Below, piece by piece: positions 16,372 through 25,727 of a stretch of DNA of 64,000 nucleotides (positions within the stretch are counted from its first letter, which is position 1; each line of letters begins with the position of its first letter). Below the pieces are notes generated by a model that was given only the letters and a program-made list of their open reading frames with translations, was not told where the DNA came from and did no database searches. The translations under genes and the position numbers were made by a program. Source of the stretch: Streptomyces kanamyceticus (GTDB lineage: Bacteria; Actinomycetota; Actinomycetes; Streptomycetales; Streptomycetaceae); NCBI RefSeq assembly GCF_008704495.1, contig NZ_CP023699.1, forward strand, positions 1,116,001 through 1,180,000, in the 5' to 3' direction.

Positions 16372-17073
16372 ATGACGCGGCGGCCGCCCGCGAGGCGGCG
16401 TACGCGGCAGCCGCGACGCGCACGGCGCTCGCGGCGCGGCAGGGACGCGGAGGTCCTCGTGCTGTGCGTGGCCGCCGTGGCGGCGACAGGCCTGGTCGTG
16501 GTGGCGGTGAACTGGCTGCTCGCGCACTGGTGGTTGCTGCTCGTCGCGGGCGTGGCGGCCGCCGGGGCAGGTGGCGGGTGGCTGTACCGGAGGTCCGAGC
16601 GGGCCAGGTGGGACCGGGTCCGCGCGCAGGGCCTGCGGTTCGCGATAGGGCAGCTGGACGCCCTGCACCACCGGGAATTCGAGTACGCCGTCCGCGACTT
16701 GATGCGGCGGGACGGCTGCCGGGACGCGGCGCAGGTCGGCGGGGCGAACGACAACGGCGCGGATGTGAAGGCCACCGACCCCTCGGGGCGTCGCTGGGTC
16801 ATCCAGTGCAAGCACCGCAGGCGCGGCGCGGCCGGCTCGGCGGTCGGCACACCGGACCTGCACGTCCTGAACGGGACGGCCCGCCAGCTGCACGGCGCGG
16901 ACGTGGTGGTCCTGGTGACGAACGGCAGGTTCTCGGCGAAGTGCGCGCCCCTCGCCCGCTCCCAGCGGCTCCATCTGGTGGACCGCGGGACCCTGACCGC
17001 GTGGGCCGCGGGCTCGCGCCCCTTGTGGGAGCTGCTTCCCCGAATACCGCCGCCGGGCCGACCGCTCCCCTGA
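16372..17073 (+). CDS. membrane-anchored Mrr-like restriction endonuclease domain protein
   Basis: At about 233 residues, it has an Arg-rich N-terminus, two hydrophobic segments (around residues 30-50 and 55-75, VLVLCVAAVAATGLVVVAV and the next one) and a C-terminal Mrr_cat nuclease domain. The domain has HHREFEYAVRDLM, the catalytic Asp in NDNGADVKA and the QxK element in VIQCKHRR, so the PD-(D/E)xK residues look intact. Proteins of this layout are widespread in Streptomyces with unknown roles, possibly cleaving modified or incoming DNA at the membrane. No methylase or specificity gene is nearby. I start at ATG 16372; an earlier ATG at 16354 is possible. Confidence 0.8.
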   Translation: MTRRPPARRRTRQPRRARRSRRGRDAEVLVLCVAAVAATGLVVVAVNWLLAHWWLLLVAGVAAAGAGGGWLYRRSERARWDRVRAQGLRFAIGQLDALHHREFEYAVRDLMRRDGCRDAAQVGGANDNGADVKATDPSGRRWVIQCKHRRRGAAGSAVGTPDLHVLNGTARQLHGADVVVLVTNGRFSAKCAPLARSQRLHLVDRGTLTAWAAGSRPLWELLPRIPPPGRPLP

Positions 17074-17111
17074 CGTCCGCGCGGGCGGCCCGGAGCCTGC
17101 CGCTTCCCGCC

Positions 17112-18011
17112 CTACCCCGCCGCTTCCCCCAGCGCCTCGAGCACCGGGCGGATCAGCGGATGCTCCTCCGCGCCGCAGCGCACCGCGGCGAACACCCTGC
17201 GCGTGGGAGCCGCGCCCTCGACGGGGCGTACGACCACGCCGGGCACCTCCATGCCCCGCAGCGCCGAGCGGGGCACGAGGGCGACGCCCGCGCCCGCCGA
17301 CGCGAGCGCCACCACCGCGCGGAAGTCGTCCGACCAATGCTCAAGGAGCGGCTGGAACCCGGCCTGCTCGCAGGCGAGGACCACCACGTCGTGGCAGGGG
17401 TTGCCCGCGAAGGGGCCGATCCACGCGTCCTTGGCCAGTTCGGCGAGCGCGACGCGTTCGGCGGCCGCGAGCCGGTGGCCGACCGGGAGCACCGCGTCGA
17501 AGGGCTCGGCGTAGAGCGGGACGCGGGTCAGGCGCGGGTCGTCGGCGCCGGGCGCTCCCCGATACTCCACGGCGACGGCCACGTCGACCTGCCGGTCGAG
17601 CACCATCGGCAGGCTCGCGTCACCCTCCGCGTCCTGGACCCTGACCCTGATCCCGGGCGCGGAGACCGCGAGGCGGGCGAGCGCGGGGCCGACGACCAGG
17701 CCGATGCCGGTGGCGAAGGACGCCACGGTCACGGTCCCCGCCTCGCCCGAGCTGTACGCGGCGAGCTCCGCCTCGGCGCGCTCCAGCTGGGCGAGGACCG
17801 CGTTGGTGTGCGTCAGCAGGATCTCCCCCGCCGCGGTCAGGCGCACGCCGCGCGCCGAGCGCTCCACCAGGCGGTGTCCCGTCTCCTGCTCCAGGGCGGT
17901 GAGCTGCTGGGACACCGCGGACGGCGTGAGGTAGAGGGCCGCGGCAGCGGCCGTGACCGTGCGGTGGTCAGCCACCGCACGGAGGATGTGCAGCCGCCGT
18001 GCCTCGATCAT
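17112..18011 (-). CDS. LysR-family transcriptional regulator
   Basis: The 299 residues are the standard LysR length. The N-terminal winged helix-turn-helix is clear (LHILRAVADHRTVTAAAAALYLTPSAVSQQL, residues 8-38), followed by the linker helix and a two-lobed effector-binding domain (about 95-295). It lies downstream of tdh-kbl on the same strand, separated by a 143-nt gap with a repeat element, so it may be transcribed separately. Whether it controls threonine catabolism is only a guess from position. Confidence 0.88.
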   Translation of the reverse strand: MIEARRLHILRAVADHRTVTAAAAALYLTPSAVSQQLTALEQETGHRLVERSARGVRLTAAGEILLTHTNAVLAQLERAEAELAAYSSGEAGTVTVASFATGIGLVVGPALARLAVSAPGIRVRVQDAEGDASLPMVLDRQVDVAVAVEYRGAPGADDPRLTRVPLYAEPFDAVLPVGHRLAAAERVALAELAKDAWIGPFAGNPCHDVVVLACEQAGFQPLLEHWSDDFRAVVALASAGAGVALVPRSALRGMEVPGVVVRPVEGAAPTRRVFAAVRCGAEEHPLIRPVLEALGEAAG

Positions 18012-18064
18012 GCGGACGATTCTCCCTCACCGGACGGCACATCCGTACCGGTGAGCCCACGAGA

Positions 18065-18110
18065 GCCCCGAAGGGGCGCGGGGAACCGCGCGCCAAGCCC
18101 CCACCGCCCC
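18065..18110. repeat. Streptomyces-type palindromic intergenic repeat
   Basis: The sequence GCCCCGAAGGGGC-GCGGGG-AACCGCGCGCCAAGCCC contains a short hairpin (18065-18077) followed by a second dyad. I recognise this as a member of a repeat family found in many Streptomyces intergenic regions (AGCCCC..GGGGCGCGGGGAACTGCGCGA type). It sits between kbl and lysR and may help to terminate the kbl transcript. Confidence 0.65.
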
Positions 18111-18154
18111 GCGGACGGGCAACCGGGCGGGCCGAGGGGAGCCCGGTGCGGCCC

Positions 18155-19354
18155 CTACACGTCCAGCTCGGCCCGCGCGGCGACGAACGCGTCGACCGCC
18201 CGGTTGACGTCCTCCGTCGAGTGCGCGGCCGACAGCTGCACGCGGATCCGCGCCGCCCCCTGCGGCACCACCGGGTACGAGAAGCCGATCACGTACACGC
18301 CGCGCTCCAGGAGGAGCTCGGCCATGCGGCCCGCGACCGACGCGTCGCCGATCATGACGGGGGCGATGGCGTGGTCGCCGGGCAGGATGTCGAAGCCCTC
18401 CTCGGTCATCCGCGAGCGGAACAGGGCCGTATTGGCGGCGAGCTGTTCGCGCAGGTCACCGGCCGACTCGAGGAGGTCGATGACCTTGAGCGAGGCCGCC
18501 GCGATCACTGGGGCGAGCGTGTTCGAGAAGAGGTAGGGACGCGAGCGCTGGCGCAGCAGTGCGACGATCTCCGCGCGGGCCGCGACGTAGCCGCCGGACG
18601 CGCCGCCGAGCGCCTTGCCCAGGGTGCCCGTGATGATGTCGACGCGGTCCATGACGCCGTGCAGCTCGGGGGTGCCGCGCCCGCCGGGGCCCACGAAGCC
18701 GACGGCGTGCGAGTCGTCGACCATGACCATCGCGTCGTAGCGCTCGGCGAGGTCGCAGATGTCGGCGAGCGGGGCGACGTAGCCGTCCATGGAGAAGACG
18801 CCGTCGGTGACGATCAGCTTGCGCCGGGCGCCGCCCTCGGTGGCCTCCTTGAGCTGCTTCTCCAGCTCGGCCATGTCGCGGTTGGCGTAGCGGAAGCGGC
18901 GGGCCTTGGACAGGCGGATGCCGTCGATGATCGACGCGTGGTTGAGCGCGTCGGAGATCACCGCGTCCTCGGCGCCGAGCAGCGTCTCGAAGACGCCGCC
19001 GTTGGCGTCGAAGCAGGAGGAGTAGAGGATCGTGTCCTCCTGGCCGAGGAACGCGGACAGGCGCGCCTCCAGCTCCTTGTGCACCTCCTGCGTACCGCAG
19101 ATGAAGCGGACGGACGCCATGCCGTAGCCCCAGCGGTCGAGCGCCTCGTGGGCCGCGGCGACGACCTCGGGGTGGTCGGCGAGACCGAGGTAGTTGTTCG
19201 CGCAGAAGTTGAGGACCTCACCGGGGCGGCCGCCCGCGGTCACCGCGACGGTGGCGGACTGCGGGGTGCCGATGACGCGCTCGGGCTTGTGCAGTCCGGC
19301 GGCGACGATCTCGTCGAGGGTGGCCTGGAGGTCTGCGCGTACGGAGTCGAACAT
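18155..19354 (-). CDS. kbl: glycine C-acetyltransferase (2-amino-3-ketobutyrate CoA ligase)
   Basis: The 399 residues are typical of this PLP enzyme. It has the alpha-oxoamine synthase signature [34 protein letters not shown] for the cofactor-binding Asp/His, and the PLP-Lys in [15 protein letters not shown]. It cleaves 2-amino-3-ketobutyrate with CoA to glycine and acetyl-CoA, the second step of threonine breakdown. The first step enzyme (tdh) is encoded 39 nt upstream on the same strand, so the unstable intermediate is passed on directly. Start ATG 19354. Confidence 0.95.
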   Translation of the reverse strand: MFDSVRADLQATLDEIVAAGLHKPERVIGTPQSATVAVTAGGRPGEVLNFCANNYLGLADHPEVVAAAHEALDRWGYGMASVRFICGTQEVHKELEARLSAFLGQEDTILYSSCFDANGGVFETLLGAEDAVISDALNHASIIDGIRLSKARRFRYANRDMAELEKQLKEATEGGARRKLIVTDGVFSMDGYVAPLADICDLAERYDAMVMVDDSHAVGFVGPGGRGTPELHGVMDRVDIITGTLGKALGGASGGYVAARAEIVALLRQRSRPYLFSNTLAPVIAAASLKVIDLLESAGDLREQLAANTALFRSRMTEEGFDILPGDHAIAPVMIGDASVAGRMAELLLERGVYVIGFSYPVVPQGAARIRVQLSAAHSTEDVNRAVDAFVAARAELDV

Positions 19355-19393
19355 GCGTAATTCCTTAAGGGAGTTCAGCGGGCGGCGAGGGCG

Positions 19394-20428
19394 TCAGGAG
19401 GTCCAGTCGAGGATGACCTTGCCGCCGCGGCCGCTGGCCGCGTCGTCGAAGGCGGCCTCGAAGTCACGGTGGCCGTACCGGCCGGTGATCACGGGGGCCA
19501 GGTCGAGTCCCCCTTCGAGCAGCACGGACATCGCGTACCAGGTCTCGAACATCTCGCGGCCGTAGATGCCCTTGATCGTGATCATCGAGGTGACGATCCG
19601 GGACCAGTCGACCGCGAACTCCTCGGCGGGCAGTCCGAGCATGGCGATCCTGCCGCCGTGGGTCATGTTGGCGACCATGTCGCGCATCGCGCGCGGGTTG
19701 CCGGACATCTCCAGGCCGATGTCGAAGCCCTCACGGAGCCCGAGGGTGCGCTGCCCCTCGGCGATCGGGGTCTCGGCGACGTTGAGCGCGAGCGTGACAC
19801 CGGTCTTGCGGGCCAGTTCGAGGCGCTCCTCGCTGACGTCGGTGATCATGATGTTGCGGGCGCCCGCGTGCCGGGCGACGGCCGCCGCCATCAGGCCGAT
19901 CGGCCCGGCCCCGGTGATCAGCACGTCCTCGCCGACCAGCGGGAAGGAGAGCGCGGTGTGCACGGCGTTGCCGAACGGGTCGAAGATCGCGGCCACGTCC
20001 AGGTCCACCGGGACGCGGTGCACCCAGACGTTGGTCGCGGGCAGCGCGACGTACTCCGCGAAGGCGCCGTCCCTTCCGACGCCGAGTCCGACGGTGGCGC
20101 GGCACAGGTGCCGCCGCCCGGCCAGGCAGTTGCGGCACTTGCCGCAGACCAGGTGGCCCTCGCCGCTGACCAGGTCGCCGGCCTTGATGTCCGCGACGTC
20201 ACGGCCGGTCTCGACGACCTCGCCGACGAACTCGTGCCCGACGACCAGCGGCGCGGCGATCGTCTGCTGTGCCCAGCCGTCCCAGGCCCGGATGTGCAGA
20301 TCGGTGCCGCAGATCCCGGTGCGGAGCACCTTGATCAGGACGTCTCCGTGGCCGATCTCCGGCTCCGGTACGTCCATCAGCCGGAGTCCCGGCTCCGCCT
20401 TCTCCTTGACCAGCGCCTTCAACGCCAC
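19394..20428 (-). CDS. tdh: L-threonine 3-dehydrogenase
   Basis: This is a 344-residue zinc-dependent medium-chain dehydrogenase. The catalytic-zinc motif is GICGTDLHI, with GHEFVGEV, and the structural-zinc Cys cluster is [19 protein letters not shown]. The Rossmann NAD+ motif is [19 protein letters not shown]. It oxidises L-threonine to 2-amino-3-ketobutyrate. Start GTG 20428 follows ACAGGAGCC. It forms an operon with kbl, the usual arrangement in Streptomyces. Confidence 0.94.
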   Translation of the reverse strand: MALKALVKEKAEPGLRLMDVPEPEIGHGDVLIKVLRTGICGTDLHIRAWDGWAQQTIAAPLVVGHEFVGEVVETGRDVADIKAGDLVSGEGHLVCGKCRNCLAGRRHLCRATVGLGVGRDGAFAEYVALPATNVWVHRVPVDLDVAAIFDPFGNAVHTALSFPLVGEDVLITGAGPIGLMAAAVARHAGARNIMITDVSEERLELARKTGVTLALNVAETPIAEGQRTLGLREGFDIGLEMSGNPRAMRDMVANMTHGGRIAMLGLPAEEFAVDWSRIVTSMITIKGIYGREMFETWYAMSVLLEGGLDLAPVITGRYGHRDFEAAFDDAASGRGGKVILDWTS

Positions 20429-20432
20429 GGCT

Positions 20433-20471
20433 CCTGTCGTCGTACGTCGCTTCTTCCTCCGACGACACAGG
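20433..20471 (-). promoter_or_regulatory. imperfect inverted repeat before tdh
   Basis: CCTGTCGTCG (20433-20442) and CGACGACACAGG (20460-20471) form an interrupted dyad directly upstream of the tdh start. It could be an operator for the threonine-degradation operon. One arm carries an extra CA, and no promoter is clear, so this is tentative. Confidence 0.3.
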
Positions 20472-20560
20472 AATCTTCCCTACGGCGGCGCCCCGGTCCA
20501 TCGAGGATTTCTTAAGCGCCGCCGCAGCTTTCCTTCAGGCCCCCGCGTCAGAACGGCGCG

Positions 20561-21745
20561 TCAGCGGATCTGACCGCGTTCGAAGTAGGCGATCAGCTCC
20601 GGGTCGAGCGCGGGCACCTCGCGCGGCGTCCCGCCGTCCCGCAGCGACTGGGTCGCCCCCGCCCCCGCCGCCACGGCCATCCGCGCCGCGACGGGCGAGG
20701 TGTCGGTGCGCCCGCCCGCGCGGACGAAGCGGACGAACTCGTCGACGAGCAGCGGGTCGGCGCCACCGTGCCCGCCGTCGTCCTGCGCGTCCGGCACCGG
20801 GTACTCGGCGTCCGCCTCTCCCCGGTAGGAGGACCGGCGGGAGTTCCACACCTTGACCACTCCCCCGGGCCCGTCGCCGAAGTTCTCCAGGCGCCCCGCA
20901 TCGCCGATGACGGTGTAGTTGCGCCAGTAGTCGGGCGTGAAGTGGCACTGCTGGTAGGCCGCCAACACCCCGTTGTCCAGGCGCATGTTGACCAGCGACA
21001 CGTCCTCGACGTCGATGACGGGGTTCAGGTCGCGCTGGGTGTGCGGCGGCCAGTGTCCTTCCTTGGTGTACCAGTCGTCCGTCTTGGGCTCGCCCGGCGC
21101 GCGGCGGTGCGGATTGTCGCCGTAGACCATGAGGTCCCCGAGTGCCTGCACCCGGCGCGTGTAGCCGTTCGCGAGCCAGTGCAGGACGTCGATGTCGTGG
21201 GCGCCCTTCTGCAGCAACAGGCCGGTGGTGTGCTGCCGTTCGGCGTGCCAGTCCTTGAAGTACCAGTCGCCGCCGTAGCCGACGAAGTGCCGCACCCAGA
21301 CGGTCTTGACCGCGCCGATCTCACCACGCTCGATGATGTCGCGCATCAGCCGGACCACGGGCATGTGTCGCATGTTGTGCCCGACGTACAGGCGCGTGCC
21401 GGTCTCGTACGCGGTGCGCAGGATCTCGTCGCACGCCTCGACGCTCGTCTCCAGCGGCTTCTCGACGAAGACGGGCTTGCCTTCGCGCAGCGCCTCGCAG
21501 GCGAGGGCCGCGTGGGTGTGGTCGGGCGTGAGGACGACGATCGCGTCGACGTCCGGGTCCTCGACGACCTTGCGGTGGTCGCTGGATATCAGCGCGCCGG
21601 GGAAGGCCACGGCGGCCCCGGCCCGTGCGGTGGCGTCGTGGTCGGCCAGGGCGGTGACGCGCGAGCCCTCTCCCGGCCGGTGGGCGGTACGGGCGAGCGA
21701 GCCGCGCAGCCCGTAGCCGAGAACGCCGAGACGGAGGTCGGTCAT
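20561..21745 (-). CDS. Gfo/Idh/MocA family oxidoreductase
   Basis: At 394 residues, this has an N-terminal NAD(P)-binding Rossmann domain (LGVLGYGLRGSLARTA) and the family motif VEKPLETSVEACDEIL with the conserved Lys-Pro. The C-terminal substrate domain has the catalytic-type His in LLQKGAHDIDVLHWL. These enzymes oxidise or reduce sugars, inositols or their derivatives. The substrate is unknown. It has its own ribosome binding site (GAAGGAAG before ATG 21745). It lies between tdh and the beta-helix gene, so it may belong to the carbohydrate locus to its right. Confidence 0.88.
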   Translation of the reverse strand: MTDLRLGVLGYGLRGSLARTAHRPGEGSRVTALADHDATARAGAAVAFPGALISSDHRKVVEDPDVDAIVVLTPDHTHAALACEALREGKPVFVEKPLETSVEACDEILRTAYETGTRLYVGHNMRHMPVVRLMRDIIERGEIGAVKTVWVRHFVGYGGDWYFKDWHAERQHTTGLLLQKGAHDIDVLHWLANGYTRRVQALGDLMVYGDNPHRRAPGEPKTDDWYTKEGHWPPHTQRDLNPVIDVEDVSLVNMRLDNGVLAAYQQCHFTPDYWRNYTVIGDAGRLENFGDGPGGVVKVWNSRRSSYRGEADAEYPVPDAQDDGGHGGADPLLVDEFVRFVRAGGRTDTSPVAARMAVAAGAGATQSLRDGGTPREVPALDPELIAYFERGQIR

Positions 21746-21889
21746 GGAACTTCCTTCGCTTGTGCCGGTGTTGCGGGTGCCGGTGCGGGTGCTGGGCTCG
21801 ATGCCGGTGGGTGGCCGAGCTTGATCCTTATCTATCCGGCCCCGGCCGCCCGTGTCGAGAGGCCGGGCAGCCGGACGGCACCCCGATCT

Positions 21890-24118
21890 CTACGGGTGGA
21901 CGAGCACGTGCGCGAGGCCCACCCGCCCGGTGCCGGTGAGCCTGATCCGTACGAACCTGGCCGTATCGCCCCCGGTGAATTCCAGCAGCGTGGGACGCAG
22001 CGCCTTCCCCCGCACCTGCCGGGTGGTGGCGTCGGCGAAGTCCGCGGTCCGCGACAGCTGGACGTCGAAGTCCGCCGTGGTCATCGCCGCGGCGTTCCAC
22101 ACCTCGACCTGGCGCACCCGCCGGACGGCGCCGAGGTCGACCTGCCACCAGGCACCCGGCTCGGCGAGCGTGCGGGTGTCGGTCGAGGTGTCCCCGTCGA
22201 GGGCGTACGAGGCTCCGGCGGCGCCGTCCGTGGAGGACTGCGACGCGGTGCCCGCGCGGGCGAGGTCGGGGCGCAGCTGTTCGACGGGACCCGGGTGGGC
22301 GCCCGCGCGCCGGGCCACGGCGAGCGCTTCGGCGGGCAGCCGGTCGAGCTTCGTGCGGTTGTCCTTCATGGTGGACCCGGTGCCGGTCAGGGCAGGTGCG
22401 TCGGTGTCGGTCCAGTTGCCCGTGGCGTGGTTCCGGATGCCGTAGTCCGCCCAGTTGGAGACCCACTTGTAGCCGAGCCTGGTCAGCACGTTGCCCTCGA
22501 CGCGGATGTGTGACGACTGCTCGTCCAGGTAGATGCCGTTGCCGTCGCGCTCGGTGTTGCCGTACGCCGAGCGGTTGATGTAGTTCCCCGCGACGAGCGT
22601 GCCCGGCTGCGCGCCCTGGGTGTAGACGGCGCCGCCGTCGTGCTGGTCGTGCTCGACGCGCATCACGTCGGTGATCCGGTTGGCGGTGACGCGGTTGTCG
22701 CGCAGGACGGACTCTCTCGCCTCGGGCTGGTTCCAGCCCCAGCCGACCGAGATCCCCGAGTAGGGCAGCTCTTCTAGGGTGTTGTGGTCGACGCTCAGCT
22801 CCGCCTCGTACCCCGCCCAGATGCCCACGGAGTCCGTGTACTCGACTCCGGTGCGCCGGATGGTGTTGTACGCGACGGTGTTGCGCTCCCCCGCGAGCGC
22901 GGGCTCCGGGTCCGGCTCGGTGTCGCCGATGTAGGCGGCGCCCGACGACAGGTCCGTGAAGCGGGAGCGGGTGACGGACGAGTCCTTGGTGCCCTCCTCC
23001 AGGATGACGCCCGCGCCCGCGAGATGGGTGAACTCGGCTCGGGTGACGCTCACTTGGCGCCCTCCGCGCACGGTGAGGGCCGCGGCCGGTTTGGTGTAGT
23101 AGCGGCCCGCGTGGTCGACGGGCCCGGTGGTCCCGGTGAGGCTGAGGCCCGCCTGGGTGCCCGCGTAGCCCTCGTCGGTGCCGGGCTGACGGTAGGCGGC
23201 GTACGCGAAGTCGATGCCGTCGACGCGCACGTCGTGGGCGCCGTCGATGACCATGAGCCGCTCGGTGACCGGGGTGACCATGCGCGCGCGGCGCGGGTTC
23301 TCGCCCGCGCGCGGCAGGTAGGTGACGGTCCTGTCCTCGGCGTCCCACACGAACTCGCCCGGTTCGTCGAGGAGTTCGCGGGCGTTCTCGAAGAAGGCGA
23401 CGCCGTGGTAGCGGGCGGAGTCGACGGTGGTGGAGTCCCAGGCGGGGCCCGTGCGGTCGGTGCCGCTCGCGGAATTGGCCCAACACGGCTGGGCGAAGGT
23501 GAGGTTGTCCCCTCGGACGCCGGTGACGCGGCAGTGGTAGTCGCGCCAGCGGACCTTGATGACCGCCTCCGCGCCGGTGGGCCGCTGCCAGGCGGCGACG
23601 CCCGAGGCGATCGCGCCCGTCATCCCGGTCTTCGTCGCGTCGCAGGTGGCGGCGGGACAGGCCGCGCCCCGTGCGCGCTGCGCCCGGCGGCCGTCCACGA
23701 ACAGCTGGCGCGGGGCGACGCCTTCGGGGGCGGTGGCGGTCCAGGTCCCGTCCTGGTTCCTGGTCCACCCCTTGATCTCCCGGCCACCGGACAGGACGGG
23801 GTCGGCGCCGGGGGCAGCGGTCCAGGTGACGGCGCGACCGGCACGCCCCGAGTCGGCCTCGCCCAGCGTCAGGGGCTCGGTCAACGCGTAGGTGCCGTCG
23901 GCCAGTTCGACGCGTACGTCCCGGTCCGCGATGTCCCGTGCGGCGTCCCGCGCGGCGGTCGGCGAGCAGGGGCGTGCCATGGAGCACGCGTCGCCGCTGC
24001 CGCGCGGTGCCACGTGCAGGACGTGCGGCGCGGGCGCGGCCGCGGCCGCCGGGGTGAGCAGAGCGCCGAGCGCCACGGTGACGAGGGCCGCCGCGAGGGC
24101 GGCGGGGCGGCGCCTCAC
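21890..24118 (-). CDS. secreted right-handed beta-helix protein with C-terminal F5/8-type C domain
   Basis: At 742 residues, it has an N-terminal signal peptide (LAAALVTVALGALLTPAAAAAPAP). Repeated parallel beta-helix coils (about 250-580: VDGIDFAYAAY, VTRAEFTHLAGAGVILEEG, VDHNTLEELPYSGISVGWG, VEGNVLTRLGYKWVS) suggest a polysaccharide lyase or glycoside hydrolase fold. A C-terminal discoidin-like carbohydrate-binding domain (about 610-742, with TDTRTLAEPGAWWQVDLGAVR) follows. GTG 24118 overlaps the M1 peptidase stop as GTGA, so the two genes are coupled. The catalytic residues cannot be assigned with confidence, so the substrate is unknown, though the neighbouring PL8 lyase points to polysaccharides. 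Confidence 0.8.
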   Translation of the reverse strand: MRRRPAALAAALVTVALGALLTPAAAAAPAPHVLHVAPRGSGDACSMARPCSPTAARDAARDIADRDVRVELADGTYALTEPLTLGEADSGRAGRAVTWTAAPGADPVLSGGREIKGWTRNQDGTWTATAPEGVAPRQLFVDGRRAQRARGAACPAATCDATKTGMTGAIASGVAAWQRPTGAEAVIKVRWRDYHCRVTGVRGDNLTFAQPCWANSASGTDRTGPAWDSTTVDSARYHGVAFFENARELLDEPGEFVWDAEDRTVTYLPRAGENPRRARMVTPVTERLMVIDGAHDVRVDGIDFAYAAYRQPGTDEGYAGTQAGLSLTGTTGPVDHAGRYYTKPAAALTVRGGRQVSVTRAEFTHLAGAGVILEEGTKDSSVTRSRFTDLSSGAAYIGDTEPDPEPALAGERNTVAYNTIRRTGVEYTDSVGIWAGYEAELSVDHNTLEELPYSGISVGWGWNQPEARESVLRDNRVTANRITDVMRVEHDQHDGGAVYTQGAQPGTLVAGNYINRSAYGNTERDGNGIYLDEQSSHIRVEGNVLTRLGYKWVSNWADYGIRNHATGNWTDTDAPALTGTGSTMKDNRTKLDRLPAEALAVARRAGAHPGPVEQLRPDLARAGTASQSSTDGAAGASYALDGDTSTDTRTLAEPGAWWQVDLGAVRRVRQVEVWNAAAMTTADFDVQLSRTADFADATTRQVRGKALRPTLLEFTGGDTARFVRIRLTGTGRVGLAHVLVHP

Positions 24119-25581
24119 GGGGTGACGCCCCAGTCCGGGTGGCCCGGCATGGGCGGGTTGTCGAGGTCGAACAGCCAGTGGTTCAGGAAGGTGCGGACGG
24201 ACGCGTCCCCCGTCACCTTGACCGCGTTGTCGACGAAGTCCTTGGTGGAGGCGTTGCCGTGCCGGTACTTGGTCAGCCACGCCTTCATGACGGCGTCGAA
24301 CTCGTCCTGCCCGAGCCGCTGTTGGAGGGCGTAGAGAGAGACGGCGGCTCCGTCGTAGATGTTGAAGCCGCCGAGCCCGGTGGGCTTGCCGGGCGGTCCT
24401 TCGCTCTTGCGGACCGCGTCGAGCTTCTCGTACGCGGCCTTCATCTTCTCCTCGATGGCCTTGAACCCCCTCTGGTCCGCCCACACGGCCGCGTAGTAGA
24501 CGGCGGGCCCCTCGTTCAGCCAGGCGTCCTGCCAGGTCGCGGGGGTGACGGAGTCGCCGAACCACTGGTGGGTCAGCTCGTGGACCATGGTGGTGGAGTA
24601 GGTGGGGCGCTCGAACCAGCCGGGGCCGAAGAGGGAGAGGGTCTGGTTCTCCAGGGCGTCGCCGTAGCCGTCGCGCACGATCTGCACGCCGTAGGTGTCG
24701 AAGGGGTAGCGCACGCCGAGGGTCTTCTCCAGCCAGGCGAGCTGCCCGCCGGTCTCCTCGACGATCGGGCGGTACTTCGCCAACTGGTCCTCGGGCACGA
24801 GGTGGCGCAGCTTCACGCCGTGCGGGCCGCGCCCGTAGACGTAGCTCTGCTTGTTGACGGAGATCCCCAACAGCTCAGGGGCCATCGGGGACTTGAGGGC
24901 GAAGTCCCAGGTCTCCTTGGCGCCGGGCGCGCCGCGCCGCCCGGTGAGGTCGCCGTTGGCCGCGGGCGTCCAGCCCTTGGGTGCGGTGAGGTGGAAGGTC
25001 CACGTCGCCTTGTCGGACGGATGGTCGTTGACCGGCGCGAAGGTGTCGGCGCGCGACGCCTGGGCGGCCGAGGCGAAGCCGCCGTCGGACATGTACCGCC
25101 AGCCGGGCTGGCCGATCGGCTTCGTCTTGCCGTTGCCGTGGTACGTCACCTCGACGTCGAAGGAGCGGCGCTCGCGCAGCGCCCGGGCGGGGGTGACGGT
25201 GAGCTCCTGGCCGGTCTGGCCGGGGCCGGTCGCCCAGGTGGCGGGCGCGCCGTTCACGGTGACCCGGTCGACGGCGAGGGAGTCGACGTCGAGGTTGAAG
25301 GACGACAGGTCCTGGGTGGCTCTCGCCCGGATCTTCATGGTGGCGGCGAAGTCGTAGGTGACGGGCGTGAAGTCGAAGGAGAGGTCGTAGTGGCGGACGT
25401 CGTAGCCGCCGTTGCCGAGCGTCGGGAACAGCGGGTCGCCCACGCCGTCCGAGCCGGGGGTCGGCGTGAAGGGCGTGGAGGTGAAGGGGGTGGCCTGGGC
25501 GGGGGCGGCGAGCGCGAGGGTGGCGGCCGCGGCCGCCGTAGCGATGGCGGCACGCACGGTTCGGGTCCTTTTCTCAGCCAT
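24115..25581 (-). CDS. secreted M1-family metallopeptidase
   Basis: This is a 488-residue protein with a signal peptide (AAIATAAAAATLALAAPAQA). The M1 zinc site HELTHQWFG (His334, Glu335, His338) has the third ligand Glu357 in WLNEGPA, and ENQTLSLFG stands in place of the GAMEN exopeptidase motif. It is shorter than cytosolic aminopeptidase N and matches secreted actinobacterial M1 enzymes, which trim peptides outside the cell. Its ATG 25581 lies about 9 nt from a good -10 box and has no ribosome binding site, so the mRNA may be leaderless. It is coupled to the beta-helix gene. Cotranscription with a carbohydrate-active protein suggests attack on a glycoprotein or proteoglycan-like substrate, which is inference. 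Confidence 0.88.
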   Translation of the reverse strand: MAEKRTRTVRAAIATAAAAATLALAAPAQATPFTSTPFTPTPGSDGVGDPLFPTLGNGGYDVRHYDLSFDFTPVTYDFAATMKIRARATQDLSSFNLDVDSLAVDRVTVNGAPATWATGPGQTGQELTVTPARALRERRSFDVEVTYHGNGKTKPIGQPGWRYMSDGGFASAAQASRADTFAPVNDHPSDKATWTFHLTAPKGWTPAANGDLTGRRGAPGAKETWDFALKSPMAPELLGISVNKQSYVYGRGPHGVKLRHLVPEDQLAKYRPIVEETGGQLAWLEKTLGVRYPFDTYGVQIVRDGYGDALENQTLSLFGPGWFERPTYSTTMVHELTHQWFGDSVTPATWQDAWLNEGPAVYYAAVWADQRGFKAIEEKMKAAYEKLDAVRKSEGPPGKPTGLGGFNIYDGAAVSLYALQQRLGQDEFDAVMKAWLTKYRHGNASTKDFVDNAVKVTGDASVRTFLNHWLFDLDNPPMPGHPDWGVTP

Positions 25582-25589
25582 GGGGCGGC

Positions 25590-25619
25590 AACGTAGTAAT
25601 CGCTTACTGTCGCCGTCAA
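25590..25619 (-). promoter_or_regulatory. promoter with embedded LacI-type operator, leaderless M1 transcript
   Basis: On the minus strand, -35 TTGACG (25619-25614), an 18-nt spacer and -10 TACGTT (25595-25590) precede the M1 start codon by only about 9 nt. The dyad AGTAATCGCTTACT (25595-25608; core GTAATCGCTTAC) lies in the spacer, where a bound repressor would block RNA polymerase. The divergent lacI gene is the obvious candidate regulator. Confidence 0.65.
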
Positions 25620-25683
25620 CACCCAGAGCTCCCAGGTATCTTGGATTTTCCTCACCGACTCTCTGGTATCAGAGTCATTCTCA

Positions 25684-25695
25684 GTACACGCTTAC
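25684..25695. promoter_or_regulatory. second putative LacI operator upstream of lacI
   Basis: GTACACGCTTAC matches the pattern GTAANCGCTTAC in 11 of 12 positions. It lies about 88 bp from the site in the M1 promoter and 124 bp before the lacI start, so it could mediate autoregulation or looping between the two sites. Confidence 0.5.
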
Positions 25696-25727
25696 CGTCA
25701 ACATCGGGGAGGTCCGGGCCCCGTCAG

